A stretch of 64,000 nucleotides of DNA from Mixophyes australis. Lineage: Eukaryota > Chordata > Amphibia > Anura > Limnodynastidae. The notes under the pieces were generated by a model. That model ran no database searches, had not been told where the DNA came from, and was given only the letters and a program-made list of their open reading frames with translations. Location of the stretch: the NCBI GenBank assembly GCA_036250195.1, contig JAVHZZ010000006.1, forward strand, positions 170,954,424-171,018,423. The letters are read 5' to 3'. Shown piece after piece: positions 1-13,900 of this stretch. The translations under genes and the position numbers were made by a program. How positions within the stretch are numbered: position 1 is the first letter of the stretch; every line of letters starts with the position of its first letter.

Positions 1-100
1 GGGAGAGTACAAAGCCGAGCAGGCTCGGTACTCGTACCTGAATACCTGAAGTTCGGGCGGGTTTGGTTCTCGGGGAACGGAGCCCGCCCATCTCTACTTG
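1..100. mobile_element. terminal fragment of a hAT-like element
   Basis: The stretch is GC-rich, repeats GGCTCGGTAC-like words and ends in CCCGCCCATCTCTACTTG. Other hAT-type remnants in this window have the same style of end (GAGCATCTCTAGTTG near 60290 and CTAGAGATGTTC near 33743). I read it as the terminus of a hAT-type element cut by the window edge. The partner end is not visible, so the call is tentative. Confidence 0.3.
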
Positions 101-2235
101 TCACACTTAAGAGTCCATTCTGGAGCCATTAGTGGCCATGTCTGTCTGTACAGAACTAGTTATGTCCAGGTCACATGACTATGTGTGGCAGAGTCTCCCA
201 GTGCATAGTTGCTAAATATCCCTAAATTTGTCCTTGGAAAATTTTCTCCCTGAAAATGTCATTATTTGTCAAAACAGCTGCACAGTACAATTCCTCTTAT
301 TCTGCATGTTAACTGTAATAATAAGTATCTACTGTTATTTATACTTTCATATTTATCAAAGTGGAATATGTTAAATATAAAGAAATACAATTATAACCCA
401 GGTTATGGCGAGGGTTGTAGTGCATTGAGGTCCACCTAGATATAATCCACATGACACTCTTAGATGGATCTGCTCATCAACAATGTGTCCTTGCTAGAAA
501 TTATTCGACAATGTTGATAGCCATGCTTTCTTCTATAGTTCTACAGCTCCATCTCGATAATCTGGACAACAGGGTGCAAATCTCCCGCTGGGCTGTATCT
601 ATATCCTCAGCAGGTTACCAAGGTGAGCACCCTTTGGCATATTAGAACAATGTAGGTATGGGAGGTCAACAAGTCAGACCCGTAACTTCCCACATTGTTG
701 GGATGGTGACAGAGGCCATGTACAGAAGATGGGTATCTTTCATGCCTTATAAAGTACAGCAGGAAAAACAGGCAGGAGATATTGAGGTCTCAAGCAGTTG
801 CGGTGACTATAGTGGGCATGCTTTTTCTCAGTTTTCCTGTAGGGGCTCAGTAGAGAATAGTCACCTATGAATGCCCGATGCATTGTTAAATACCAGGTGG
901 GAATGTTGCATTATGTATGATTATTTACAGTGATGGACTTATAGGGGTATAGTCTATGAAAGAGAATGAATGGAAATGTTGCTTAAAATTGTCTTTAGGA
1001 TTCTCCCTCTTGGTGCTCCATAAGCTGTAAATTTATGCCACCATTTTCACTTTTTCCCGTGGTAATCGCTACAAAGCAGGTGTGGTTTATTTACCTCCAC
1101 GATAAAATAAATGTTCCATTTTTACGTATTTTTTCTGACTGATTCAGCATTTCACTTTATCCTGACTGAGCAGAACAGAGAACAACTATAAAAATGTATA
1201 ATTCTTTAATAACAATGCATAGAAAAAAATAATTTTTTTAAGCACTAAAAAAGAGAACATTTTACAAGATAAATATTTGATTTGTAAAATTAGTCATTCC
1301 ATCTAAGATTTTTGTTTGACATTTTCAAAATCCTCTACTTTTATAGAGAATGACCACCATAGACTTTGCATGCATGGAATGTTTCTTTCTAGTAAACCTC
1401 TGCTTACAGTCACCTTTCCTACCACTGTGATAGTATTACTAAAATCAGAGGGTTCCTCACAACTAGTGCAGAAAGAACACCTGCTTCTAATTCAATGCTA
1501 CAAAATAAGGAAAAAATATCTGACAGCATTCCATTATGTCGGCATACACTACAGTTGCAGGTGAGATCACAATGCTAAAGATTCAAATTGTGGTATAAGA
1601 ATAGTAATTATAATGGTATGGCATCTGTCTTTTTACTTGCTGTCTGCATTGACTTTGTGGATTATGCAATCATTGGGGTAATTTATGACAAGAAAATGAT
1701 ACAAAACAAAAGCCCCCTATGTACATCACTTAACGCATGACAATGGGTGGGAGGACATTGGAGTAACTAGGTATGAGTATTTTCTACACCTAAGATAGTG
1801 TCAGAAAAACAGAATGGTGTCCACACAAACCTGATATTTAATTGGACATAAGGGGTAATGTTTGAGTAATCTTGGAAGAATAGCTGTTGTTTAGGAGGGG
1901 CTTCAGAGAGTATTTAGCAAGCCATTCCTTTACATGGGCAAATAGGGCAGTTGGAAAGCACAATGTTCTAATTTTAATAATTTACCTTAAATACTACACT
2001 ATGGCACTACCATGTCTCTGTGGGCTGATCATGCCCCCTGTATGGCGGCTGGTCACACCACCTCTAGCGGTGACGCACACACAATTTCATGGGCCCCTAC
2101 CAATGCATTCCCCAGGTGGGCCCTTCTTGTCACAGTCCAGCACTGCCCTGACCCTTCCAGGGAAGGAAAAATGGCAGAGCAGAGTCAAGAGAAGTGAGTG
2201 TGACTTGAGGGTGGACCAGTGTGAGTAGTATATGT
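101..2235. other. intergenic, no gene seen
   Basis: AT-rich sequence with only short random reading frames (largest 113 codons). I see no splice-flanked conserved peptide, no RNA gene and no clear transposon boundary. Confidence 0.5.
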
Positions 2236-3110
2236 GGCAGTAAAATAGACTATATTAAACAAGTGAGTTTTCAGTGAGGGTTTAAAAATGTAAAGGCTGG
2301 GGATAGTTTGACACCCAGCCTCAAGGTAGGCATAGGAGGGAATTCCATAGGTGTGTAGAGGAGAAGTTATCAGAGGGGAGGCAAGTTGGGTAGATTTAAT
2401 AGGGAGAGTATTTTGAGATGAGATTTGATTTTGTATGAAGGAGTGTTGTTGCTGAGTTTTTTGAGTAATTTAAATTGGATTCTGGAGAATATCAGTTATT
2501 GGCACGAACTTGTATATGGATTTGTAGAGTGATGCGAAAGATGTGAAGCGGTAAGAGAGGAAGAATACTCTTGCAGCAGCATTTAGTATGGATTGAACTG
2601 GAAAAAGATGGGTGAGGGGAATGCCTGATAGGAGGAGGATGTAGTAGCTGAGGCGGGAGATGATGAGCGTTTTGTTTGCATCTTGAAACGGTGTATTCTA
2701 CCAATATTTAAAAGGTGGTGGCAACGGGACTGTGAGAGAGACTGAATGAGAGGAGAAAATTAGAAGGTTTAGTCAAGGATGACACTGTGGGGTATATTTA
2801 CTAAAATGCGGGTTTGAAAAAGTGGAGATGTTGCCCCTAGCAACCAATCAGATTCTAGCTGTCATTTATTTAGTACATTCTACAAAATGACCTGATTGGT
2901 TGCTATAGGCAAAATCTACACTTTTTCAAACCCATAGTTTAGTTAATATACTCCTAAGTCAGTGGGTTTAAGAGACTGAGGAAATTGTGGTGTTGTTGAC
3001 AGGGAAGGAGGTTTCAGAAGATGTAGTGTCATGACAGTCTTCAATATTTCTTGTCCCAACATGAGAGCCAGTAGAAGCACCTATTACCACATGTTAAGTC
3101 CTCGGGCAAC
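2236..3110 (-). mobile_element. decayed LINE (CR1/L2/Rex-like) reverse transcriptase C-terminal fragment
   Basis: Read on the minus strand, the part around 2500-2690 gives a peptide resembling LIISRLSYY then LLSGIP then LFPVQSILNAAAR. This is the pattern of the region after the catalytic site of CR1/L2/Rex-type reverse transcriptases (…SRLDYCN…LLSGLP…LQ..LNAAARL…). The segment has many stops and frameshifts and is clearly dead. It is split by a palindromic miniature element at 2789-2953. The family call rests on recognising this motif order, and the outer edges are approximate. Confidence 0.55.
2789..2953. mobile_element. palindromic miniature element, copy 1
   Basis: The two arms are inverted copies of each other. 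Each starts GGGTATATTTACTAAA-like, continues through AGTGGAGATGTTGCC and CAACCAATCAGATTCTAGC, and they meet at a short AT-rich loop. Three more copies lie at 9731, 15793 and 33151. This copy sits inside a LINE fragment, so it is the younger insertion. Confidence 0.8.
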
Positions 3111-3861
3111 TAAGTACAGTTGAGCATACCACGCTCTATGGGAAAGGGAGCTGATAAAGGTGAAAGTTACATGTAGCCTTTCTGAGAGTCTTATCCTTAT
3201 TTCTGACATTTGCATCACAGTGGTAGTTAGAAAGCCAGGCTGAACCAAAAAAATAGTTTCATTAGTATTGGTGGGATGAGCGCATTTTTAAAGATGGATG
3301 GGTGTATGCCACTGGAGACATGTTGAAGTGGTCAAGTAAAGGTGGGCATGCAGTGGAGGAGAGAAAGCGGAGAAGTTGACTGAATAGGATTGAGGGGGCA
3401 GGTTGTGGGGTAAAACAATGAGATGAGTGCTGCAAATTGCTCTCAATTATAGGGGTGAATGAATTAAGGGTAGATTGGGGAGTGCAGGATAAGGTGGGAG
3501 GAGTATGCAGGGCCTGGCATGAGGAGAAAACCTGCCAAAAAGTTATGCATTACACATATGAAATGCATTACAATATAAATACATTATAATTATACATCCA
3601 TTTTAGACTTGCACAAGCTGCCAATGAGGTTCATTGTAACCAGAATGATTTAACCTGACATTTTTAGTTTAAAAAGTGGGGTCTGCACTGGATGGTTTGC
3701 TCTGGGACACACATGGCTTTAGGGGCAGCCCTGGTATTCAGGGAGGAAGTAACCTCGGATTTTCAATAAGCTTTGTGTACAACAGATGTGCATATAGGCA
3801 AGCAATGTAAGAAAAATATGAGAGTTTACAGCTCAGAAACATAGATGCCACACAGCTACTC
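3111..3861. other. intergenic, no gene seen
   Basis: Part of it (about 3260-3530, purine-rich, GGAGGAG-like words) may continue the LINE fragment upstream of it, but I could not find a readable peptide. Nothing else is recognisable. Confidence 0.4.
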
Positions 3862-4103
3862 CATACTTGCCAACTCTCCCGGAATGTCCGGGAGATTCCC
3901 GAAATTCGGGTAGGTCTCCTGGGTTCGCAGGCAAATATCCCGCATATGGCAACATGCTCCTCAAAATGATGCGATTCGCGATGAATTACTTCATTTTGGC
4001 ATCAAAATGACGCAAATTACCGTGCCCCGTCCCTCCTGCCCTCCAACCACGCCCCCCTGCCTGGAATCTCCTGGACTTAGTTTGCCAAAGGTTGGCAAGT
4101 ATG
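3862..4103. mobile_element. hAT-type miniature element (242 bp)
   Basis: It begins CATACTTGCCAAC and ends GTTGGCAAGTATG, a perfect inverted repeat. It is flanked on both sides by AGCTACTC (3854-3861 and 4104-4111). An 8-bp target duplication is diagnostic of the hAT superfamily. The interior is non-coding and contains short CCCGGAATGTCCGGGAGA-like palindromes. Confidence 0.85.
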
Positions 4104-4111
4104 AGCTACTC

Positions 4112-5855
4112 ATATTTTACTCCCTTCAGCTATTTAACAGTCATGTTAGCGGTTAAACAAGAGTGATTTGGGAAATAGTTTTTATGAGGGAGCTCGGCAC
4201 AGGAAGACATCTTAATCATTACTCTGCCACTTGTGTTGTATAGAGGGAGTGCAATCCCAGCTCTGCAATATTGGGCACATTTATTCATGTTGCAAGTGTG
4301 CACGTAGCTATGCGCAACAGGACAGGCATGGTTGTGGTTTATTTGCTTATTACATGGCCATGGTTGTGACTCACACTCTTTCATTTGGTATAAGTAAAAT
4401 ATTATAGAAAAATACTTACTCAAAACAAAAGTTTATTTCACGATTAAGATATAGTTTGTTGAGGACAAGAAAACGTTTGTCACTTTAGTGATTCCTATGT
4501 TGTCACATTGTCACACAGAAGACATGATCCTTCCCTATAATTAGTGATATATCAGTTTAAGGGGGTGGGTCCAGTGCCCAAGCTTAACATGCCTCTGTAT
4601 CTAATGAGAATAATGCTTTAGATCTCACCTCTAATAATAGACAGGAACCTGTACAACTAACCCCCTCCTAACCAGGGCCCAGCCATGCACCCCTCCCATG
4701 CTGCACAAATGTGTAATGCTGCAGTGATATTATATTTATAAAAGCAAGCTCATGGACGCAGCTGTTCTTACAGTATGACCTTGGTTCTGACAATGCCAGC
4801 AGACAGCTGTGCCTCGCTTTCCTCTGCCACCCGTAAGGGTGCAGGCTCTCTATTTTCAGATATAAGAATTGTGGCTCTTCAGCTACAGTGGAACTACAAG
4901 TTCCAGCATACACTAGCAGCCGATCGGCAGTATACAGTGGTTATACTCTGCACTGTAATCATGTGCATTCTGTTTGAGAGACTATATCAAACTATGTGTC
5001 AATGATTTGCATGTGTGGTGTTTGATGAAATGTACATTACAGTCTATGTGGGGTAAGGCTAATTCTTGCTTCTCCCAATTCATCAAAAGGATTAACGTCA
5101 GTGGTAGCACTGTTTCTGCCTACGATAACCCTTTGGCCATAACAGACTATAAATAAGATGACGACAAATCAAAAGCTTTAAAAATGCTTTATTGTTTAAA
5201 TAAACATTTGTTTAATGCATAGTGTAAATATTTTTTAAATATTTAAAATAAATTAACTAATTTTTAAAATTTTTGTTTTTAGTAAGTGGAACTAAAGCCC
5301 AAATAATGCGCACATCTGCTGAGTCTGGTCCGGCAAAGTGGCAAATTAACTCTTTACACTCCGAGCTTCTATGTTTCTGATATTTTTCTGCTAAATTGAG
5401 GAGATGAATGATTTTTTCGCAGCACTAAAATTCCTTCTTATTGCAGGGAACAGCTACCAAGGGTAAATATGCACCTATATTAGGAATTAGGCTTCCTTAG
5501 GTTCTGCTTTTCCAAGAACTGTCCTATTTTCAGTGCAATATCATGACAATGTCTTTATTTCTTGAATATGATATCTCTGCTTATTCATTAGTGGGAAAAC
5601 AAAATTGTGTATAGTAACATCATTTGTCACTCAGAAGTATGATGTGGCTATTAGGAAATCATCAAATATAGATAGATGTCAATGTTTCTTTGTGAACTTC
5701 TGTTTTAAACAAATTCCCTACACAAAAAACAGTAAAACTTTGCATTTTAACTAATTACTAGAGAACAACCCCGATGGGCACTCATGACTGCAGGCTGTAC
5801 AGGCAGATCAAGTGTTAATGTCTCAGGATAGCCAGGGGCTGATAACAATGAATAC
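4112..5855. other. upstream region of myl4, no gene seen
   Basis: AT-rich, with a very AT-rich patch at 5180-5290. Only short non-conserved frames are present. Distal control sequences could lie here but none can be named. Confidence 0.4.
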
Positions 5856-5858
5856 TTG

Positions 5859-5866
5859 CCATGTGG
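5859..5866 (+). promoter_or_regulatory. E-box in the myl4 promoter
   Basis: CCATGTGG contains the CANNTG core (CATGTG) about 90 bp upstream of the inferred start site. A GATAAC word lies 15 bp further upstream. E-box and GATA words near the TATA box are typical of cardiac muscle promoters, but single short motifs are weak evidence. Confidence 0.35.
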
Positions 5867-5888
5867 GACATCTCTGACTGTCACTCTT

Positions 5889-5898
5889 CCTTTTATAG
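5889..5898 (+). promoter_or_regulatory. CArG-like box in the myl4 promoter
   Basis: CCTTTTATAG matches the serum response factor site CC(A/T)6GG at nine of ten positions (the first G of the final GG pair is A). It lies about 30 bp upstream of the TATA box. CArG boxes are a known feature of myosin light chain promoters; function here is inferred from position and match. Confidence 0.5.
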
Positions 5899-5919
5899 TA
5901 GCATAGCTTCCACTCCCTG

Positions 5920-5929
5920 GATATAAGAG
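5920..5929 (+). promoter_or_regulatory. TATA box of myl4
   Basis: GATATAAGAG lies about 85 bp upstream of the myl4 start codon, which puts transcription start near 5950 and gives a 5' leader of about 55 nt with no upstream ATG in it. The combination of E-box, CArG-like box and TATA fits a striated-muscle promoter. Confidence 0.65.
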
Positions 5930-6005
5930 GGACCTGAATGACCACCCTGGCTCTGTCATTCCTCCCCTTATTCATCTCATCCCAAGCAGCCCTCACTCAG
6001 ACATT

Positions 6006-6119
6006 ATGGCCCCTAAGAAGCCAGAACCCAAAAAGGAGGCAGCCAAACCTGCAGCTGCACCAGCACCTCCCGTACCAGAGCCACCCAAGGAGATTCCATT
6101 TGATCCAAAAAGTATCACA
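6006..6119 (+). CDS. myl4: myl4 coding exon 1 (N-terminal extension)
   Basis: It encodes residues 1-38, from the start methionine through the Ala/Pro-rich stretch to DPKSIT, and ends in phase 0 at a GTAAGT donor. The ATG has context CATTATGGCC and is the first in the inferred leader. A 74-codon minus-strand frame here is only its shadow. Confidence 0.93.
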
Positions 6120-6315
6120 GTAAGTATTAAAGAACAAGGTAGGACATGTTTGCACAGTATGATGATAGTGCTCCACTGTAAAGGATGCTCAATGTTACTT
6201 AGCAAAGTGTTAGCCAAGTAGTAGGTGGAACATTCATTCAGTCACTACAGGCGGACCACTATGCACTTACCTCTCATACAATACCATGAAATACTAATGT
6301 ACCAAAATTGTTATT

Positions 6316-6356
<41 letters not shown>

Positions 6357-9300
6357 TAAATAGTACAAACTGAGATGGAAACTTTTTTTTATTTATTAGT
6401 CTTTCTTAACATTTATTATTGAATGTAAAAGTGTGCAAGACATATACACTGCTGCAATGTTAATATAGGGACCAATCCCCACTATACACAGTAGACAAGA
6501 AAATTATATTGCATTAGGACAAGGGTATGTGGCAAGAGATTAGAAATTTGCCACATGAAGGTTAGTATTTATTTATTCTAAAAATCACATTAAAATATGT
6601 AACTTCTCCAAGATGACAATATTATTCATCATGGGGATAGAAATGAACCAGAAAATGAGAATAAAAAATCCTGCGCTGGGCTTCAACACACCCTAAATAC
6701 AGAACACTGCAGCTGCCAGCTTCACAGAAGGGTTAATTGCTATACCCCACAAAAAAATAAATCAACAATATTGTGTGTTTTATTTAGGATAGAAATGAGC
6801 ACCTTCTGTGGGGGGGGGAGGCATAGAATTATAATAGAAGGGCTTGTAACTTTATCATTCACCATAATGTCCATATTCTACTAATACTACATAAATTATA
6901 TTTAGAAAATATGAAACAGGCGTCCTGTTCTGGAAAATTCCACAGGTAGCATGTAGCAGGCCAAGTCTATGCGCTGTGATGGAAAGACAATGATCAGAAG
7001 TTGACCTCTGTAACAAGCAAAGTTGTTGAGTGTGTTCCTTTCATTGGTACTTTGAGATCCTTTTTATGCAGCAGCACCTTGTTTGTCTGAGGCTCAAAGT
7101 TGATTTCATATTTTATCTGACATTTGCTGTATGCTGAACTGGTTATCTGTGAAATCCACATACTCATACTGCTTCCTTCCCTAGATTTAATGGCTAAAAA
7201 ATGAGGTTGGTAAAGCCAGCAGCAAAAAAGAAAAGTAATGGGTAAAAAGAGGTTGCCGTGGGTATATGCCTAGGTTGCCCATTTCAAAGTTTCTCCACCT
7301 TGTGTAAGTGGGGTCTGTGGTAAAACTTCAACTACTCATCAGTGTTGCCAATTCCTGGAGATATTTTTACTGACAATTTTATAAACAATTACTGACAGCG
7401 CTATGGAATCTGCTGGCGCTAAATTTTACTGACAGTGTGTATTATTGTAGTGACAGGTAAGTATGACCTTTGCTGACAAATGCAAACGTGACTTGTCTTT
7501 TAACTATCATAAATTTACTGACGGCAGGCAACTAAATTTAATTACTATTGTACTTCATTTTAATCATCTTACTGCCGTCTATAAACTAAGTTTTATTAAC
7601 ATCTTTATGTATATGGATGACCCGCCTGGGTCTTATTCCTTGGCGCCATTTATAATCAGCACCTTAAAATGGCGGTTACATTCTGCCACAACTGTCTGTA
7701 AGGCGTTTCACAATAATTACACAGGTTGTGTGCTATGGTACTTCCACATTTGTAATAGGAAATTCCCAGGGTGTTATCATGTGACATCACTGGGATATTC
7801 ATGCATGAGTCATAGCTACCGTGCAAAGCTATAATAGATCCATGCTATTATAATGCTGTATTCTCATAGTAAATGCTGTATAAACCAATACAACTTGCAT
7901 TAAGAAAATAGGGAAGACCTACTGAAGGGTGTGTAGGGTATGCACTGTAAAGTAAAATAAATATACCACAGCTCCTAGCCCTCTAACTACCTCATACATT
8001 GATAAAGTAAATATATTTTGTAGCCAATACTCAGGAGAATGAGGCAACAAAATATGAGGGTAATTTTCTGGGGTTGCGCTATTTGCGTATAAGTAATTCT
8101 AATAATGAATTCAGGAAAAGTGTATTTTTTATGATTTTTCTCCATCTAATTGCAAAAAAATTAAAGCATATTTAATCAAATATATTACCAAAAGACAGCC
8201 ATATGTGTTCTGAAAACCCCCCAATATAAAACTGACATAGACTAATTACAAGCATAGACGATGCAGCATAGGAAGGCAAAAAATATTCTGGTCATTAATG
8301 TGCAAAGTAGCCCTGGTCATGAAGAGTTTAAAAATATAATTCATTATAAATTGAGGATAGATTGGTATGAAATAATATTAAAGAATAACTGTAATTAGTA
8401 TATAAGTAGCCAGTACAAAATAGGTTTGCAAAGACAGTGTATAATTGATCCATTTTAAATGTTCGTGCAAAATATGTTTTGGGACCCAACACGTATAGTA
8501 AGAACCACTGGCCTATATGACAATATAAATCTTTTTCATCAAGCTTAACATATTACTAACCAGCTGCTGTGGAACTACATATCCCAGCATGCCTTGGTAG
8601 TCAGAGGCAGAGAATAGTTAATTAAGGGCTGGCGAGCTACAGGTTGTCTAGCTCAGCTCAAAGTTATTATTTTCCTAATTAGTCACAGTAATTTCCTTTT
8701 CCATGGGAATTGTATGTAAATGAGCTGGAAAAGAAAGACTGAGCAGGTATTCTAGTAGTTTAAAAAGGAAGATGGTCTCTGTAGTCTGGGAGAAGGAAAC
8801 TATAAAGTAATTAAAAAAATATGTTTTAAAAACACAGTCAACACAAATCCATATTCTGAATATAGACTCCAGTGTGGGTTGAAAATGAAGATGACACAAA
8901 AATATATTAGTCACATAGTAATGTGCCAAGTGATGCTTTAGCCTGTTAAAGGGATAAGGAAATAAGTAGACGGGAACTCTATGACATGAAGTAATGTAAT
9001 AACATTATATCAAGACAATAATTCAGAAAACAATATACTGTCCACACCTTGTAGAAATAATTGGAACAACTGTTTACTAATTTAATGCATAGATCTGGGA
9101 ATGTGACTCAGAGGAGGGAACTGGAAAGGGGTCTGGAGATGAGAATGTGGCCCCCAGCCCCCCCCTCTCCACAATGCAGTCTAGATATAATCCACGGTAT
9201 ATTACATGGCTGAGAAACACCTGTCTTGAGGTGGGGACTACATTCGTAATAAAAGGACGAAGCTGCCCAATGCCTATAAACATTGGTATTATAGAGATCA

Positions 9301-10644
9301 AAATGACTTTGCTAAAGATGAAAGGAACATATATCAGATGGAAATGTATGCGTAGAGCCTAAAGCTATAGTTGTGTGGCCTAGAGGGACAAATTGTTGAC
9401 TGCACAGTTGGTCTCTAGATATGAATTATACATAATACACAAGTAAAATTAATTATGTAAAGGCCTGTGGCCTCATGCAATCACATGGTTATGGAAGTCC
9501 TCATTTGCTATTAATAAGCCTTATCTTTTACTGTAAGGAGTGCATTATTCTTATTATATATAAATATATATTATATATTATAAATATTTATATATACATG
9601 TAGACATAATTATGTATTTCAAAGGACATTAGATAGATCTGCTCTAAATCAGGAGTGTTGCTGTATCAATAAGGCTGCCATGGATGTGATTCCGCTGAAA
9701 TAGATTTCATAAATGATGACAGACGACAGGGAGTATATTTACTAAACTGTGGATTTAAAAAAGTGGAGATGTTGCCTATAGCAACCAATCAGACTCTAGC
9801 TGTCATTTTAAGAATGTACTAAATAAATGATAACTAGAATCTAACTGGTTGCTATAGGCAACATCTCCACTTTTTCAAAACCGCCAGTTAGTAAATATAC
9901 CCTCAGGACTTTGCAAATAATGCAGGAGTCCAGACACTAAGGACATAAATGAACAAACCTTGATATGATTCAAATACATTAGGGAGCCATACACATTTTT
10001 GGAGCTAAAAGAAGCAACATGTAACTGAAGAGTAGCGATTAATGGGACAGAAAAACATGGTTGTACAACGACATGAACAATGTTTTATCCACTTAGTTCA
10101 AGTATATGAACTCTGCTGCCAACTGTACATGATGACAAGAGCTAGCTGATGTATCTGTCAAGAATGGATATGCAACCGAAAGGCAGGTCAGCAAATAGAC
10201 TAGCTGTATTATACCCAGGAGAGAGAGAGGAGGAGGGGGGTTATAGATATCTCCCTTCCCCCTCCATGTAATAATACATTCGTTTTTTTTAATCAAGTAT
10301 TATTTTATTGAATTTTAGTACATACAAAAGAGGAATGTACAGAAACAAACAAACAAATTGGATAAAGAAAAAGACAAACCTTAACATTGCATAATATGAA
10401 ATGAAAGGAACAGATCCAGATTTTGACTAGAGAAGTACATACAAACATGAGTGAATGCATGAATATTATGCAAATACCAGTATCAAAAGCACCACTTGAA
10501 ATTGCAAAGTTTATCAGAGCAGATTTAATAAAATTAGTATTACTTAGGCCGAACCAGACGGGACTCACTTGTCGTATAATAATACATTAGTTTTAGTGAA
10601 GTTTTGATATACTGTACATAAATATTTTTAGATAAGATAGACTG

Positions 10645-10685
<41 letters not shown>

Positions 10686-10929
10686 CTTCCTTTGTTTGCG
10701 TGGGTTTCCTCCGGGTGCTCCGGTTTCCTCCCACACTCCAAAAACATACTAGTAGGTTAATTGGCTGCTATCATCTCTCTTTGTCTCTGTCTGTGTGTGT
10801 ATGTTAGGGAATTTAGACTGTAAGCTCCAATCGGGCAGGGGCTGATGTGAGTAAGTTCTCTGTACAGTGCTGTGGAATTAGTGGCGCTATATAAATAAAT
10901 GGTGATGATGATGATGATATATATATCTA

Positions 10930-10992
<63 letters not shown>

Positions 10993-13900
10993 CACATATC
11001 ATCACATAATCAGTCAGTGCTCCTAAGTACATTGGCACATCGCACAGAGTGATAACTGTTTGAGTCATAGGTACAGCCCCCTCAGATATAAAGAAAGGCT
11101 AATTATGAATAATGCAGAGTTTCTCACACCTCCTTTATTTTTCATGTGCACATTTGCTATGAATAATGAAAGAGACTTATTGATTATTGCTAACTTAAGA
11201 ACTGCAAAGCTTAAAATTCAAGTTGGCTTATATAAAAGAGCTACTTATATCATTCACAAATATATGTGTGAAAAATGAATGATCTTTATCAGAATTAAAC
11301 ATATTTCAAATAAATGTAAAATAGTGCAGAGATTTATGAAGCTATAACAATAACAATATTCTCTTTTGTCTGCAGCTGGAGTACAGCGCTGATCAGATTG
11401 AAGGTAATTTTCTTCAGTTTTAATTACAACATTGTAATAAAATGGTTATTGAAAAATGTACTATAATGAATGCAAACGTATCTAAAGCCACTCAACCATC
11501 ACCACTGCAGGGGTTTGTGGATGCAGAGAGACCTCATAATGCAAACAACCCCCCACCCTTCAAAGACCCGCGCATGTTTAGAAGCCCCATTCTGATCTTT
11601 TGTTGCCGTATCCTTACCATATGTTGCTAACAGGCGATACACTGTTCCATCTCTGACCACTGATCCTTCTAAAATTTGTACACTGGACCCTCTCATGTAC
11701 CCAGGTCGTAGCTTTGTCAAAGTAAAGTAAAGGCCACCCTAGATATATGAGGCAATGGGGCTCTTCGTATGAATGCTGTTGCCATGTACTGATACACTGT
11801 ACTTAATTAAAATCAGGATTCCCTATCATACACTGAATGCTAGTAAAAGCATGTAAACCCTTAGTTCTTATTTACATCAAGAGAGTTTGCATTGTTGCAT
11901 CACATGAGGATACTGCATGCACCACATGGCAGTCAATGTAGTGCCCTCTACTGGTCATAGACACAGAAATGACTTTCTAAGTACACAACAAATTGAAGAC
12001 GTTGTAAGATAATGAGGCTCTTGCAAAGGACAAGGTTTTAAGTATTGTCAGGGGATTAGGCTGCTAAGGCAAGAACCTGGAATGAAGAGAATTTTCCATG
12101 GAATGTGGGAGGAACAGAAGAATAATTTTAGGGCAGAGCCAACATATATTACAGTAACCTGACACCCATGCGTCTAATTGCTGCTAAGTGATATTTACCA
12201 GCTGCTTCTGATATGCCACTGAGGCCATGGTGTTGAGATACTGCATAATAGCATAATGTTGTCTTGAGCAGAGTCCTTAATGCAGTACTTTGTATTGGCT
12301 TATGCATTGTTTTATTATGTATTTGGCATCTTCTAATTATCATTCTTCAGCAGCTCCAGTTTGTCTGCGTGGCTTCATTGCGTAAGCGGGTGGGGATAGA
12401 TCCACCTGTATCCAATCACCTCATCAAACTGATTATTTTAGATGAGTGTACTTACCTTGTGTGATTATGTTAGTGAGGACAAGGCTGCTAGCAGAGCCGT
12501 AACTTAGAATTCTAGCGCCTGGGGCGAGAAAGACAAATGCCACCGTCCTAGACCTCAATTTTAACCAAATTAACCTAAAATATTCCTAAATTGCGCCCCC
12601 CTTCAGCGTTGCGCCCTGGGCGGTCGCCCCTGTCGTACAGCCCTAGTTACGGCCCTGGCTGCTAGTAACAGTGGCAGTGTTATGATGTGAGGAGGAGAAT
12701 AAGCAGGAAACCAGCGGCAGAGAGTTAGATAGTTGAAAGGGCAGGGTCCCCAACAATACAATAACATATGTAAAAACACCACGTAATGATCTGCCTGTCA
12801 AACCATTGTGGTCAGATTGTGTTGTGAAACCCTCTTCTATAGTTCATATATCCAACCCTTTGTCTTTTCCCCTTAGTGATGTCTGTTCTGGAATAAGTTG
12901 TTGCTTTAGAAAATAGAGCAGCTCAGCAGTAGTCAGAATATTTTTTTAATACTCTTCATCCCCAGAATTCAAAGAGGCCTTCCAGCTGTTTGACCGTACC
13001 CCAGGAGGGGAGCTGAAGATCACATATGGGCAATGTGGAGATGTTTTAAGGGCTCTGGGACAGAACCCAACTAATTCAGAAGTGATGAGAGTTCTAGGAA
13101 GACCCAAGGCAGAAGGTGAGAGAAATTGGGTTTAAGAGGGCTCTCCATCATTCATTTATTGGTCTATGCTTTAAAACAAAATAAATTATTATAGATTTCT
13201 GGCTTTTGTGCGTTTCATCTATGTTTAAATAATTAGCTTCATTTATTTTTTGTTGCTCCTAGATACAAAACAGTTGTGTTGTGCTCGATACATTGAACAC
13301 AATTCTATTGATACACTTACAACAAAAATAACCACTTTTCCTGATCAAATAAACAGTGTTGAAAAGCACAGCAAGCTAGAAAGATGAGGCAATGTATTTA
13401 CTAAAGTAAATCAAATTTTAAATGTATTGTTGATAGATTAAGCAGACAAAATAAACTAATCTATATTAACTGCAAGAAACCTTTCTTTCACAATATTAGC
13501 TCAAAAGTACAAAACAAAGTCACCAAAATACAGGTACGGGATCTAATATCTGTAATGTTAAAAGTTTATGGATAAAGGGATTTTCCATAATATTGAGCGC
13601 CCTGCCTTAAATATACTTACATTTAAAAATGACCCATGTAATGTCCCATCCTGGCATTCCCATTCTCAATTAAATTGTTTAGCAGCAGTGGCAGAATAGA
13701 AAATCCCTGAACCCCAATTTAAAATCTGAGTATAGACCCCTCTAATCTAAACTGTGGCAATGACATGGAAACTCCCACATTGCCCTTGCACAGCGACCAC
13801 CCCTTTGTACATAGACCCCCTTCTATACAGCTAAACCCCTTGCACAGATCCCTTGTTAAAGACACTGCCATTGGACAAAGACCCCTATTAATTTACAGAG

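Larger units (their letters stand above)
6120..11375 (+). other. myl4 intron 1 (5.3 kb)
   Basis: It contains a TA microsatellite (about 6322-6350), a palindromic miniature element (9731), a LINE 3' end (10287), a truncated SINE (10683), an AT run (10648-10682) and a TATC array (10919-10993). The 6.4-9.7 kb part is AT-rich with no recognisable gene. No alternative first coding exon of the MLC3 type is evident. Confidence 0.7.

Noticed and set aside
7463..7834. 123-codon plus frame in myl4 intron 1
   Set aside because: No family resemblance, AT-rich composition and no exon boundary that joins in phase with the light chain exons.
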